DNA of 52,881 nt from positions 1-52,881 of the forward strand of contig NZ_JASBQY010000022.1 in NCBI RefSeq assembly GCF_029960645.1, read 5' to 3'. The notes beneath the pieces were generated by a model. It had not been told where the DNA came from and made no database searches. It worked only from the letters and a program-made list of their open reading frames with translations. Made by a program: the position numbers and the translations under genes. Position 1 is the first letter of the stretch; each line of letters starts with the position of its first letter. This stretch comes from Arthrobacter sp. AL12 (GTDB taxonomy: Bacteria > Actinomycetota > Actinomycetes > Actinomycetales > Micrococcaceae). This document shows positions 33,447-41,465 of the stretch, one piece after another.

Positions 33447-34427
33447 TCAGCGGCGGGGCGCGTTCCGGCGTCGGGCCGCATGCCCGAACAGCCACACGCC
33501 GGCGACCGTCGCGAGGTAACCCGCGATCACGATCAGCGCCGTCCCGGCCCAGAAATAGTGCGTAGTGCTGCCCGCCAGGCCCGTGCCGGCGGCGACGCTG
33601 AGCAGCGAATAGGCGGCCACGGCGGCTGCGGCGAGCCCAGGCAGCAGCATCAGCGCCAGCCACAGCCGGGACGACGCCCAGTGCTTCCCGTAGCCGTCCC
33701 AGACGTTCCAGCGCGGGCCCCGGCGGATGATCAGCCAGCCCGCCGGGAGCATAAACACGGCCACGACGAGGAAGGCCGCAACAACGTCGGCGGGCCGGTG
33801 CCACTGGTTGATCAGCGTTGACACGCCGGTGGCGACGGCGAAGCTGCCGCCCAGGAAACCGGCGAGCGGACGCCAGCGCGGGGAGACCATCAGGAACACC
33901 GCCGCCGCGGCCGAGGCCGCCAGGGTGGTGTGGCCGGAGGGCAGTGAGTTCAGCTCGAGTGTCTCGATCCCTCGGTAGGGCCGGACCGGGACGATGTCCT
34001 TGAGGATCTGGGTGGCGATGTTGGCGCCCACGCAGGCCGCCACGGCGATCCCGGCCGCGGTCCAGCGCCGCTTCAGCACGGTGACGACCAGGACAACCAC
34101 GCTGGCGATGAGCAGGGACAGCGCGGGCAGCGAGTCGAGGAGCTTGTTGGCGGCCTTGCCGGCGGTGCCGTGGATTTCGACGGCCTCCACGAGGGCCGAT
34201 TCGTCGATGAACTGGCCCGTGGTGGTGCGAACGAAAAAGAAGTAGGTCCCGGCCAGCGCCGCCATGCTGACCAGGGTGGCGAGCAGGAACAGGAACCCGG
34301 TGCCCCGGCCCGGGCGTCCTTCGGGCTCCGCGGGGGCGCTGGTGCGCGTGCCCGCAGCGCGCGGGGACGGCGGCTGCGGGTACTCCGGAGCCGGCTGCAT
34401 CGTGGGGTGTTCCTGCCGAAAATTCAT
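33447..34427 (-). CDS. Membrane PAP2-family phosphatase
   Basis: A 326-residue membrane protein with about six helices. The phosphatase motifs are seen as KDIVPVRPY (C1), SLPSGHTTLAAS (C2) and NQWHRPADVVAA (C3). The C3 arginine usually found before the His is replaced (INQWH), though the catalytic His and Asp remain. The N-terminus is Pro/Ala-rich and disordered. Family role: dephosphorylation of lipid phosphates such as undecaprenyl pyrophosphate or phosphatidate. ATG 34427 or 34400 can be the start; the latter has AGGA upstream. Confidence 0.85.
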   Translation of the reverse strand: MNFRQEHPTMQPAPEYPQPPSPRAAGTRTSAPAEPEGRPGRGTGFLFLLATLVSMAALAGTYFFFVRTTTGQFIDESALVEAVEIHGTAGKAANKLLDSLPALSLLIASVVVLVVTVLKRRWTAAGIAVAACVGANIATQILKDIVPVRPYRGIETLELNSLPSGHTTLAASAAAAVFLMVSPRWRPLAGFLGGSFAVATGVSTLINQWHRPADVVAAFLVVAVFMLPAGWLIIRRGPRWNVWDGYGKHWASSRLWLALMLLPGLAAAAVAAYSLLSVAAGTGLAGSTTHYFWAGTALIVIAGYLATVAGVWLFGHAARRRNAPRR

Positions 34428-34475
34428 CGATCTCAGGGTCCCACAGAACCCTGCGAACTTTCTGAAGGGCCACCT

Positions 34476-34600
34476 CCGGGCAGATCAGGGCGGATCAGGC
34501 CGCCTCCGGCCGCCGCCGGGCAGATCAGGGCGGATGCTGGGAGCGCATCCGCCCTGATCTGCCCGGCGGGGAGCGCATTCGCCCTGATCTGCCCGGCGGG
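34476..34600. repeat. Palindromic repeat cluster with a 24-bp perfect stem
   Basis: The unit CCGGGCAGATCAGGGCGGAT occurs twice forwards (34476-34495, 34517-34536) and twice inverted (34546-34565 and, with one change, 34576-34595). The central pair forms a perfect 24-bp hairpin with a 7-base loop (34514-34537, loop 34538-34544, 34545-34568). It fills the spacer between the divergent PAP2 and GH32 genes. Confidence 0.9.
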
Positions 34601-34623
34601 CTGCCCTGCGCCCGGCGCGCGAG

Positions 34624-34636
34624 TAGTGTTTGGCCA
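34624..34636 (+). promoter_or_regulatory. -10 box TAGTGT placed for leaderless transcription
   Basis: TAGTGT at 34624-34629 is followed by six bases and the ATG at 34636. It lies directly beside the palindromic repeat cluster, which would end up close to the -35 region. Confidence 0.5.
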
Positions 34637-35988
34637 TGGACACCGCGGCGCAGCATCCGGACCCAGCCTTCCCCCGCTTCCACCCGCGCCCCGCGCAGGG
34701 CTGGATCAACGATCCCAACGGCCTGAGCTATGCGGACGGCCGCTACCACGTGTTCTTCCAGTACAACCCGGACTCGGCCCGGCACCAGGGCATCTGCTGG
34801 GGGCACCTGAGTTCCCCCGACCTGGTCCGCTGGGACGAGGAACCGGTGGCGCTCCGGCCCCAGCCCGGCGGCCCGGACGCGCTGGGCTGCTGGTCCGGTG
34901 TGGTGGCCGACGACGGCGGCGTCCCCACCGCTGTCTATTCCGGCGTCGACACCGTGGGCGGGCACTCCCGCGTGGTCCTGGCCCGGACCGATGCAGCCCT
35001 GCGCGCTTGGACCCAGGAGGGTCACGTCGCGGCCGAGATCCCCCCGGATCCGCACGTCACCGCCGTCCGCGACCCGTTCCTGTTCACCTTCCAGGGCCGC
35101 CGCTTCGCAGTGCAGGGCGCCGGGCTCGCGTCCGGCCACGCCGCCGTGCTGCTCTACAGCGTGGAGGACCTGCGCGACTGGCGTTACGAGGGGATCTGGT
35201 TCAGCTCGGAGGACCCGCTCGCGGCCCTGCACCTGCCCGCGGAGATCTGGGAGTGCCCGCAGCTGGTCCGGGTCCCGGATTCTTCCGGTGCGGAGACCTG
35301 GGTGCTGATGGCCTCGCTCTGGCTCGGTACGGACGATCACGAGCACCCCAACGGCGTCGGCTACCTGCTGGGCTCGCTGGCCGCGAACGGCAGCGGGCTG
35401 CCGGTGTTCATGCCGTCGTCGGGCGGGAAAGCGGACCTGGGGCGGGAGTTCTACGCCCCGCAGCTCCTCGCGCTGCCGGACCGGGCGCTGCTCTGGGGCT
35501 GGTCCGGTGAGGCGGAGGACTCCGAGGACCGTCCCGGGCGCAGCCAGGCCGAGATCGACGACGCCGGCTGGGCCGGGATACTGACCTTCCCGCGCCAGCT
35601 GTCCGTGCACGGCGGCGTTCTCGCCGTCGCGCCCGCCCCCGAACTGCACGCCTACCGCGGCGTCCGGCTGCACCATGGCGCCGCGGGCACGTTCGGTGTT
35701 CCGCCGGCGTCGGAGGTCCGGGTGGCCGGGGGAGAGGGCACGCTGAAGCTGGTCCTCGTCGCGGCGGGGCAGCGGCGGACCGTGTTCGCCGACACCGTGG
35801 CCGGCGGCGATGAGCTGCGGATCTTTATCGACGCCTCGATCGTGGAGGTCTACCGGCACGGCTCGGTGCCTACGACCCTGCGCGCCTATCCCGGCGCGGG
35901 CGAGGATTGGCAGCTCGAGCTGCCGCACGGCGCCGCGGCGGATGTCTGGGGGCTGCGGGAACCGGCGCGTGCGGGAAAGTTCCTGTAG
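34636..35988 (+). CDS. Glycoside hydrolase family 32 (beta-fructosidase/sucrose hydrolase)
   Basis: A 450-residue GH32 enzyme with the three signature blocks: WINDPNG (nucleophile D26), RDP (D146, transition-state stabiliser) and ECP (E206, acid/base). The five-bladed propeller is followed by a C-terminal beta-sandwich (FIDASIVEVYRHG). There is no signal peptide, so it probably acts in the cytoplasm on sucrose, sucrose-phosphate or short fructans. No sugar transporter or regulator gene is adjacent. Confidence 0.93.
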   Translation: MDTAAQHPDPAFPRFHPRPAQGWINDPNGLSYADGRYHVFFQYNPDSARHQGICWGHLSSPDLVRWDEEPVALRPQPGGPDALGCWSGVVADDGGVPTAVYSGVDTVGGHSRVVLARTDAALRAWTQEGHVAAEIPPDPHVTAVRDPFLFTFQGRRFAVQGAGLASGHAAVLLYSVEDLRDWRYEGIWFSSEDPLAALHLPAEIWECPQLVRVPDSSGAETWVLMASLWLGTDDHEHPNGVGYLLGSLAANGSGLPVFMPSSGGKADLGREFYAPQLLALPDRALLWGWSGEAEDSEDRPGRSQAEIDDAGWAGILTFPRQLSVHGGVLAVAPAPELHAYRGVRLHHGAAGTFGVPPASEVRVAGGEGTLKLVLVAAGQRRTVFADTVAGGDELRIFIDASIVEVYRHGSVPTTLRAYPGAGEDWQLELPHGAAADVWGLREPARAGKFL

Positions 35989-36134
35989 GTAAACTTGCCA
36001 CCCTGGCTCAGGCTCCCAGGAGGAAACCGGCCGTCTTGTGGGCGACGACGTTTGTCCTGTGAGGAAACAGAGCAGTCCTGCGGCTCAATTGCCCGACCAC
36101 CTTTCCTTGGCCGGACAGACCATGCAGCCGCGTG

Positions 36135-36163
36135 TTGACAGTTCAGAACTTGTTCTGAACACT
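36135..36163 (+). promoter_or_regulatory. Promoter with perfect operator palindrome of the toxin-antitoxin operon
   Basis: TTGACA at 36135-36140 is a consensus -35 box. A perfect inverted repeat (GTTCAGAAC, TT, GTTCTGAAC) fills 36141-36160, the whole spacer. A weak -10 (AACACT, 36158-36163) follows at 17-bp spacing. A repressor on the palindrome would block RNA polymerase, as expected for antitoxin autorepression. Confidence 0.75.
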
Positions 36164-36169
36164 GGGGTT

Positions 36170-36634
36170 ATGTCTCAGGCAACGATCTCCCGTACCGCGC
36201 AGTCGTCAGAGTTGTCCCGAAATTCGGCCGCCGTGTTCAGAGCAGCCGAAGAGGGCCCGGTCACGATTACCCGCCGGGACGGCGAGCCGCTCACTCTGCT
36301 GACGACCAGCGAGTTCGATCGTGAACATGAAGGCATGGAACTGGCCGCGCACCTTGTGACTGCCTCGCTGGGGGACCCGCAGGTTCCTTTCACTGAGAGG
36401 CTCCGCGGGCCCTTCCCGTGGATGGCCTTCCTGAGCGACGCAGACCAGGAAGCTTTCGCGCGGGAGATCGTCGCTATCATCCGCGCCTGTGCCTCAGTGT
36501 CGCGGTTTGATAAGGCCTTGATTACTCTCCACGCTTGGCGGTCCACGGCGGAGGCCATCAGTGCCGGCTACACCCCGGATGACCAGCTGGACTGGATTGA
36601 ACCCACCGTGGTCGCCGACCCGCGCACTGCATGA
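36170..36634 (+). CDS. Phd/YefM-like antitoxin with a long C-terminal extension
   Basis: A 154-residue protein. Residues 1-52 resemble a Phd-type DNA-binding domain (ISRTAQSSELSRNSAAVFRA, EEGPVTITRRDGEPLTLLTT). The rest (LAAHLVTASLGDPQVPF, FPWMAFLSDADQEAFAREIV, ISAGYTPDDQLDWIEP) is a helical extension roughly twice the size of a normal toxin-neutralising tail. The ATG at 36170 gives the family-like start. The stop overlaps the next start in ATGA. Expected role: neutralise the toxin and repress the operon through the palindrome just upstream. Confidence 0.82.
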   Translation: MSQATISRTAQSSELSRNSAAVFRAAEEGPVTITRRDGEPLTLLTTSEFDREHEGMELAAHLVTASLGDPQVPFTERLRGPFPWMAFLSDADQEAFAREIVAIIRACASVSRFDKALITLHAWRSTAEAISAGYTPDDQLDWIEPTVVADPRTA

Positions 36635-36969
36635 GCCCGAAACGGTCAGGCGTTCCGCGCCCCCTCAAAAAGGCTGAGTTCGAAATCCAGTTCGGCACCA
36701 GCCAGGCCCAGAAAGGCTGGCAGGATCTGCTGGCCACCAAGCTCAACTCCGTCGTCGACGCGTGGGACTTCCTCACCAAGACACCACTGGACGAGTCGGA
36801 GAAGAATCACAGGCTCAAGGGTGAGCTGGCGAGAGTCACCCACAAGGGCGGCACGTTCGACCGCTGGCAGCTGGAGCTCCCCGGCGGCGCCCGCATTTGG
36901 TTCTACGTCGACGGCCAGTCCATCTGCCTGGTCAATGTTTACACGAACCACCCGAACGCTACGAAGTAG
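36631..36969 (+). CDS. RelE/ParE-like toxin
   Basis: A 112-residue basic protein: a helical N-terminus (TSQAQKGWQDLLATKL, LNSVVDAWDFLTKTP), then the beta-sheet core typical of RelE/ParE toxins, HRLKGELARVTHKGG, FDRWQLELPGGARIWFYVDG and VYTNHPNATK. The arrangement and the conserved R-W, G-A-R-I and late H-P residues support a toxin, probably an mRNA interferase or gyrase inhibitor (cannot be told). It is translationally coupled to the antitoxin. Confidence 0.8.
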   Translation: MSPKRSGVPRPLKKAEFEIQFGTSQAQKGWQDLLATKLNSVVDAWDFLTKTPLDESEKNHRLKGELARVTHKGGTFDRWQLELPGGARIWFYVDGQSICLVNVYTNHPNATK

Positions 36970-37002
36970 CCAAAGAATGCCGGACATGCCCCACCCGTGG
37001 AT

Positions 37003-37039
37003 CCAGGAGTGGACATGCTTCCAACATGCCCACTCCTGG
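37003..37039 (+). terminator. Hairpin 34 bp after the toxin gene
   Basis: Fifteen-base arms (CCAGGAGTGGACATG with CATGCCCACTCCTGG, one mismatch) enclose the loop CTTCCAA. A weaker outer pair (GGACATGCC near 36982, GGCATGTG near 37052) nests around it. No U tract follows. It is a likely 3' end or stabiliser for the toxin-antitoxin mRNA. Confidence 0.5.
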
Positions 37040-37173
37040 GCCTGCGAACCGGGCATGTGCCCCGCGTTGGCCGGGCCGCGGGAGGGCGCGCCCAGTCCTC
37101 CGGCGCCCGGGCGGGACCGGAGCGGCACGTCACCGGCGGTGGGGCGAGAGCCCCGGTATGCGAGGATGTTCCG

Positions 37174-37683
37174 GTGACTTCCTCTGCCCCCGCCCCGGTC
37201 CGCAGCACCCGCGGCCGCCGGCACGTGGGGCTGGTCGCCCTGGTTCTCCCCTTCGTGATCGGGATGGCGGCGTGTTCGGCCCCTGAACCCACGGTCACCC
37301 CCGGCTCGGTCTGGCCACCCGGCTCGGCTGGCAGCACTACGGCCCCGGCTGGACAGCCAACTGCCGCCGCCTCCCCGTCTGGTGCCGCTCCCTCCGCCGT
37401 GTCCCAGTCCGTAAGCGCAGCGCTGCAGGCACTGGTGGCTTCCTCGCCCCAGCCCAGCACGGCGCAGGTCCGCGAGAGCCTGGCCGCGGCGGGGTTCGCC
37501 CCGGCCGCCGTCGAAGTGTCCGCGGCCCGGACCCCCACCGGACTGGCCGCGGACGCCGTCGAGGTCGGGGTCCTGGGCGGGAACGAATGTGTGATGGCGC
37601 AGCTCCGGTCCGGAACTGTGGCAACGTCAGTCTTGCCGGTTCTTCCGAACGGGCGATGCTTCATTGGCACCGTCCAGCGGTAA
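37174..37683 (+). CDS. Putative lipoprotein
   Basis: A 169-residue secreted protein. A basic start (STRGRRHVGL) and hydrophobic core lead to a lipobox at IGMAAC (C34). After a Pro/Thr/Ser-rich tether comes a small folded domain (AALQALVASSPQPSTAQVRE, LAAAGFAPAAVEVSAART, GVLGGNECVMAQL, PNGRCFIGTVQR) with two cysteines that may pair. The GTG at 37174 is the start. It directly precedes the class E sortase gene, so it may be co-expressed envelope machinery. No named function. Confidence 0.75.
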   Translation: MTSSAPAPVRSTRGRRHVGLVALVLPFVIGMAACSAPEPTVTPGSVWPPGSAGSTTAPAGQPTAAASPSGAAPSAVSQSVSAALQALVASSPQPSTAQVRESLAAAGFAPAAVEVSAARTPTGLAADAVEVGVLGGNECVMAQLRSGTVATSVLPVLPNGRCFIGTVQR

Positions 37684-37697
37684 TCAACAGGAGTGGC

Positions 37698-38501
37698 ATG
37701 TCGAACGTACTGAACCGCCGCGCCGCCGTCGCGCAGGAAAAACGCCGCACGCGCCCGCGGCGCTCGCTGATGGTTGTCCAGGTAATCGGCGAGCTGCTGA
37801 TCACCCTCGGCGTGATTGCCGTGCTGTTCGTCGCCTGGCAGCTGTGGTGGACCAACGTTGAAGCGGACGCCGCCCAGGGGGCTGCCGTGAAGCAGTTCGT
37901 CCAGGAGCACCAGGCGCCCCTCCCTGATCCGTCTGCCGCTGATTCCCCCGCCGCCCCGGCGGACCCGGCGGACCCCGCGGCCACGCCGGTCGGCAAGGCG
38001 CCGGCCCACGGAACGGCCATCGGGGTCATCTACATTCCCCGCTTCGGCGCCGACTACAGCCGCCCGATCATCGAGGGCACCAGCAGCGACGTCATCGACA
38101 CCCTGGGCCTGGGCCGCTACGCGGGCACGGCGATGCCCGGCGCCGTCGGGAACTTCGTCATGGCAGGCCACCGCCAGACCCACGGCGCGGTCCTGGACAA
38201 CATCCACACCCTCGTGCCCGGGGACAAAATCTACGTCCAGACCGCCGACGGCTTCTACACCTACGTCTTCCGGAACCAGGAGATCGTCCTGCCGGACCGG
38301 ACCGACGTGACTTTGCCGGTGCCGACCCAGCCCGGGGCGGTGCCGGAGCAGCGGCTCCTGACCCTGACCAGCTGCAATCCGCTCTTCGGCTCCGAGGAGC
38401 GCATCATCGCCTACTCGGCCTTCGAATCCTGGCAGCCGCTCAGCGCCGGGCCCCCGGCGCCCATCGCCCAACAGCTCGCCGCACTGCAGGGGAAAGGCTA
38501 G
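37698..38501 (+). CDS. Class E sortase
   Basis: A 267-residue membrane-bound transpeptidase. A basic N-terminus and one helix (residues 26-48) are followed by a Pro-rich linker and the sortase barrel. The catalytic triad is clear: H158 in FVMAGHRQTHG, C226 in LTLTSCNP and R235 in SEERIIAYS. The IPRFGADYSRPIIEG block is typical of class E enzymes, which attach proteins with LAxTG-type signals to the cell wall. The ATG at 37698 follows AGGAG. No sorting-signal protein was seen beside it. Confidence 0.94.
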   Translation: MSNVLNRRAAVAQEKRRTRPRRSLMVVQVIGELLITLGVIAVLFVAWQLWWTNVEADAAQGAAVKQFVQEHQAPLPDPSAADSPAAPADPADPAATPVGKAPAHGTAIGVIYIPRFGADYSRPIIEGTSSDVIDTLGLGRYAGTAMPGAVGNFVMAGHRQTHGAVLDNIHTLVPGDKIYVQTADGFYTYVFRNQEIVLPDRTDVTLPVPTQPGAVPEQRLLTLTSCNPLFGSEERIIAYSAFESWQPLSAGPPAPIAQQLAALQGKG

Positions 38502-38504
38502 ACC

Positions 38505-38660
38505 ATGTACCTTTGGCTGTTTCAGCACCTCCCCGGGCCGCTCTGGCTGCGGATCCTGCTCTCGGCCGCCCTCCTGGCTGGGGCGCTGTTCCTGCTGGCC
38601 GAGTTCGTCTTCCCCTGGCTGGCCGACCTCACCCACCTGACCGACTCGACGGTCGGCTGA
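38505..38660 (+). CDS. Small membrane protein linked to the sortase
   Basis: A 51-residue protein, MYLWLFQHLPGPLWLRILLS then a hydrophobic run ending FVFPWLADLTHLTDSTVG. One or two short helices. It starts three bases after the sortase stop, so it is translated with it. Small membrane proteins of this kind commonly sit after class E sortase genes in this group of bacteria (recollection, not checked). Function unknown. Confidence 0.65.
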   Translation: MYLWLFQHLPGPLWLRILLSAALLAGALFLLAEFVFPWLADLTHLTDSTVG

Positions 38661-38663
38661 CCG

Positions 38664-39713
38664 GTGCCTGCGAGCCCGCCCCTGCCGCCGTCGTCCCAGC
38701 CCGGGTCCGTGCAGCTCCCCGAGCTGGAGGTACTCCTCGCCGGCGCGCACGTGGTGAGCCTGCCGATGCGGGTGAAGTTCCGCGGCATCCTCCAGCGCGA
38801 GGCACTGCTGCTGGACGGCCCGCGGGGCTGGGGCGAGTTCTGCCCCTTCCCGGAGTACGGCGACCGGGAAGCCTCCCGCTGGCTCGCCGCCGCGGTCGAG
38901 GCCGGCTGGCAGGGCTTTCCGGCGCCGGTCCGTCAGCTGATTCCGGTCAACGCCACCATCCCCGCCGTCGCCGCGGACCGGGTCCCGGAGATCCTGGCCC
39001 GCTTCGGCCGGGTCGACGCCGTCAAAATCAAGGTCGCCGAGCCCGGGCAGTCCCTCGACGACGACGCCGCCCGGGTCGCCGCGGTCCGCGCGGCGCTCCC
39101 TGACGCCGCGATCCGGGTGGACGCGAACGGCGGCTGGGACGTCCCTACCGCCGTCGCGGCACTGACCCGGCTGGCCGGCGTCGGGCTCGAATACGCCGAA
39201 CAGCCCGTGCCGGACATCGCCGGCCTCGCCGAGGTCCGCCGCCGGCTGCGCGCCGCCGGGGTCCCGGTGCTGATCGCCGCGGACGAGAGCGTGCGCAAGG
39301 AGGACGACCCGCTCAAGGTGGCCCGCGCCGGCGCGGCGGACCTGATCGTGGTGAAGGTTGCACCGCTCGGGGGAGTGCGGCGCGCCCTGGAGATCGTGGC
39401 GCAGGCCGGGCTCCCCGCCGTCGTCAGCTCCGCGCTGGACACCTCCGTGGGGATCCGCGCCGGGCTGGCGCTCGCCGCCGCGCTCCCGGACCTGCCCTAC
39501 GCCTGCGGGCTGGGGACCGTGTCGCTGCTCGCCGCCGACGTCACCCGGGACTCCCTGGTGCCCGACGACGGCGCCATCCGGGTCCGCGACGTGGCCGCCG
39601 ATCCGGGGCTGCTGGCCGAACACGCGGCCGCGCCGGAGCGCCGCGAGTGGTGGCTGGAGCGCCTGCGCCGGGTCCACGCGGTGCTGGCCGCCGGTCAGGA
39701 ACCGCGGAACTAG
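38664..39713 (+). CDS. menC: o-Succinylbenzoate synthase
   Basis: A 349-residue enolase-superfamily enzyme that dehydrates SHCHC to o-succinylbenzoate in menaquinone synthesis. Catalytic features: K121 and K123 in AVKIKVAE, metal ligands D153 (VDANGGWD), E179 (YAEQP) and D207 (AADES), and K231 (VVKVAPLGG). The N-terminal capping domain has MRVKFRGILQREALLL. The GTG at 38664 follows the small membrane gene by three bases; the first 20 residues are Pro-rich and may not be translated. MenD of the same pathway lies at 50.5 kb. Its stop overlaps the convergent gene's stop in CTAG. Confidence 0.92.
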   Translation: MPASPPLPPSSQPGSVQLPELEVLLAGAHVVSLPMRVKFRGILQREALLLDGPRGWGEFCPFPEYGDREASRWLAAAVEAGWQGFPAPVRQLIPVNATIPAVAADRVPEILARFGRVDAVKIKVAEPGQSLDDDAARVAAVRAALPDAAIRVDANGGWDVPTAVAALTRLAGVGLEYAEQPVPDIAGLAEVRRRLRAAGVPVLIAADESVRKEDDPLKVARAGAADLIVVKVAPLGGVRRALEIVAQAGLPAVVSSALDTSVGIRAGLALAAALPDLPYACGLGTVSLLAADVTRDSLVPDDGAIRVRDVAADPGLLAEHAAAPERREWWLERLRRVHAVLAAGQEPRN

Positions 39714-41461
39714 GACCCGCGGATCTCGCTCTTCGTGGCGGTGAAGTGGGCTGCCACCTGGCCAGCGGTGAGCGCTGCGGGGTAGACGGCGGCGTTGTCG
39801 ACGGTGCCGGCGAAGACCGGGCTGCCGGAGACGCCGGGCCAGCTGTTGGTGCCCAGGGCGTCATACCCGACGCGCCAGTAGCCGCTGATATCGGCCCCTG
39901 CTGTGACGGCGTTCTCGCTGACGAGGACGCCGTCGACGTAGAGTCTCATGCCCGCCGTGGACGTTCCATAGGGGTACATGGTCGCTGTGGCCTGGTGCCA
40001 GATGCCGTCGTTGTAGCCCGGGGCGCTGGTGATGGCAGTGGCCTTGAAGTTGGTGCTGTTGCCGGGGTTGGGGGCGGCGCCAAACGCGATTGTCCCGTTG
40101 CTGGTCATGTACAGGTGGCGGTCCGAGACGACGGAATCTCCGGTCTGCGCGTTTCCGAATCCGATCAGTCGTCCGCCGGCGGTGGACCCTGCAGGGGCCT
40201 TGAACCAGATTTCCGCGGTGAAGATGTCCGGGGCGGACACCGCCCCGGCACCGAGGCCGTTGCTCGCGCTGACGTACCCTGCGGGCGAACCGCCCAGTTT
40301 CAGCGCGGGGCTGGGGTTCGTTCGGCAGGACCCCGGCTCCCGGAGGGTCGCCCTGCTCAGGGTGCCGTAGCGCTGCGACGCGTTCTGGGCGCCGGACGCG
40401 TTCTCGGCCGTCAGCCCGGAGCTCTCGTTGAAGCGGTAGAAGAAGGTGGGGGAATCCGCCGGGGTGGTGAGTACCGGGCAGGGGTAGCTGGCCAGCGCCG
40501 AAAAGCTGCTGGCCCCGGTGGGCGCGGAAACTGAGAAGCCCGCGTGTGCCGTCGCGGTGATCATTTGTGAGGCCAGGACCGGAATCGCGGCCAGAGCCAG
40601 CAGTGCCGACACGGTCCGGGTCTTGCGGGCCGCCGCTCTGGCTGTTGCACGGGTGCGGGTGCGGGCGCGGCTCGTTCGGCGGGTGCGGGGGGCGCCAGTG
40701 CGGCCTGTGCTGCGGGCGCCGGGCCGACGGGTGCGGCTTTCATGCGGGGTCCCAGGCTGTCCCGGTGCCGAACCGGGTGTGCTGGAGCCGCCGGGGGAGG
40801 TGGGGGCGCCTGGAGCGGAGGCGGCCGCCACGAGCAGGGCTGACGCTCCGACTAACACCGCGGCCAGGTTGCCCCAGTTCTTCTCCATGAACCAGACCAC
40901 GGGAAGCCCCGCGAAAGGCACCCGCAGGACCGCAACGCCGTGAACGGCCGCCGGCGTCACCGGCGAGGAATCATTGTCCGAGTTCGCGTCGCCGCGCAGG
41001 ATGAGGCCGCCGTCGGAAGCGGCCTCGACGTACCGGTGCAGCCGCAGCCTGCCGGCATGGTCCGGGTCATCGACCAGGAGAATCTGGCCAAGGGCTGCCG
41101 TGCCGGTGGGGATGGGACGGGCAACGATGATGTCGCCGGCGTAGATGCGGGGCACCATGGAATTGGTGACCACCGTGGTGGTCTGCCAGCCCATGGCGAG
41201 GGGAAGAACGGCCCAGACCAGGAGGCCAAGGACGGCGAACAGGATGGCCCGGGCCAGCACTGACACGGTCAGCCGGAACAGATCCAGGCCCGCGATGACG
41301 TGGCTGCCGTCGTCCCCTGCCGTTGCGGTTCGGGGCGGGGTGGTCGTGACGGAGGGGACGCCGTCGTCGGGCAGTCCCGCGGACGCGCCCGCGGACGGGT
41401 CGCCGGCCGGGCGTCCGGGGCGATGCCCCGACGCCGCGGTTGGCAGACTCGACTCAGGCAT
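39710..41461 (-). CDS. SipW-like signal peptidase fused to a LamG-type domain
   Basis: A 583-residue fusion. Residues 60-200 are an S26B signal peptidase: a helix (SVLARAILFAVLGLLVWAVL), then VVTNSMVPRIYAGD with the catalytic Ser (S101), LHRYVEAASDGG with His replacing Lys (H142), and LRGDANSDNDSSPV. A second helix (LAAVLVGASALLVAA) and an Arg/Pro/Thr-rich linker follow. After another helix (VSALLALAAIPVLASQMI) the C-terminal ~240 residues form a concanavalin/LamG fold (FTAEIWFKAPAGST, DGIWHQATATMYPYG, LYVDGVLVSENAV, WRVGYDALGTNSWPG). SipW normally processes TasA-type biofilm proteins; a TasA-like gene lies four bases upstream. The LamG part may bind glycans or the substrate. Confidence 0.88.
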   Translation of the reverse strand: MPESSLPTAASGHRPGRPAGDPSAGASAGLPDDGVPSVTTTPPRTATAGDDGSHVIAGLDLFRLTVSVLARAILFAVLGLLVWAVLPLAMGWQTTTVVTNSMVPRIYAGDIIVARPIPTGTAALGQILLVDDPDHAGRLRLHRYVEAASDGGLILRGDANSDNDSSPVTPAAVHGVAVLRVPFAGLPVVWFMEKNWGNLAAVLVGASALLVAAASAPGAPTSPGGSSTPGSAPGQPGTPHESRTRRPGARSTGRTGAPRTRRTSRARTRTRATARAAARKTRTVSALLALAAIPVLASQMITATAHAGFSVSAPTGASSFSALASYPCPVLTTPADSPTFFYRFNESSGLTAENASGAQNASQRYGTLSRATLREPGSCRTNPSPALKLGGSPAGYVSASNGLGAGAVSAPDIFTAEIWFKAPAGSTAGGRLIGFGNAQTGDSVVSDRHLYMTSNGTIAFGAAPNPGNSTNFKATAITSAPGYNDGIWHQATATMYPYGTSTAGMRLYVDGVLVSENAVTAGADISGYWRVGYDALGTNSWPGVSGSPVFAGTVDNAAVYPAALTAGQVAAHFTATKSEIRGS

Positions 41462-41465
41462 CAAA

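Noticed and set aside
34476..34600. CRISPR-like array
   Set aside because: Units are in both orientations with short, unequal spacers and no cas genes; a palindromic repeat cluster explains it better.
36939..39677. A 912-codon open frame on the minus strand
   Set aside because: It lies antisense to the lipoprotein, sortase and menC genes, which have clear family motifs. The frame has no domain and is explained by GC-rich third positions.
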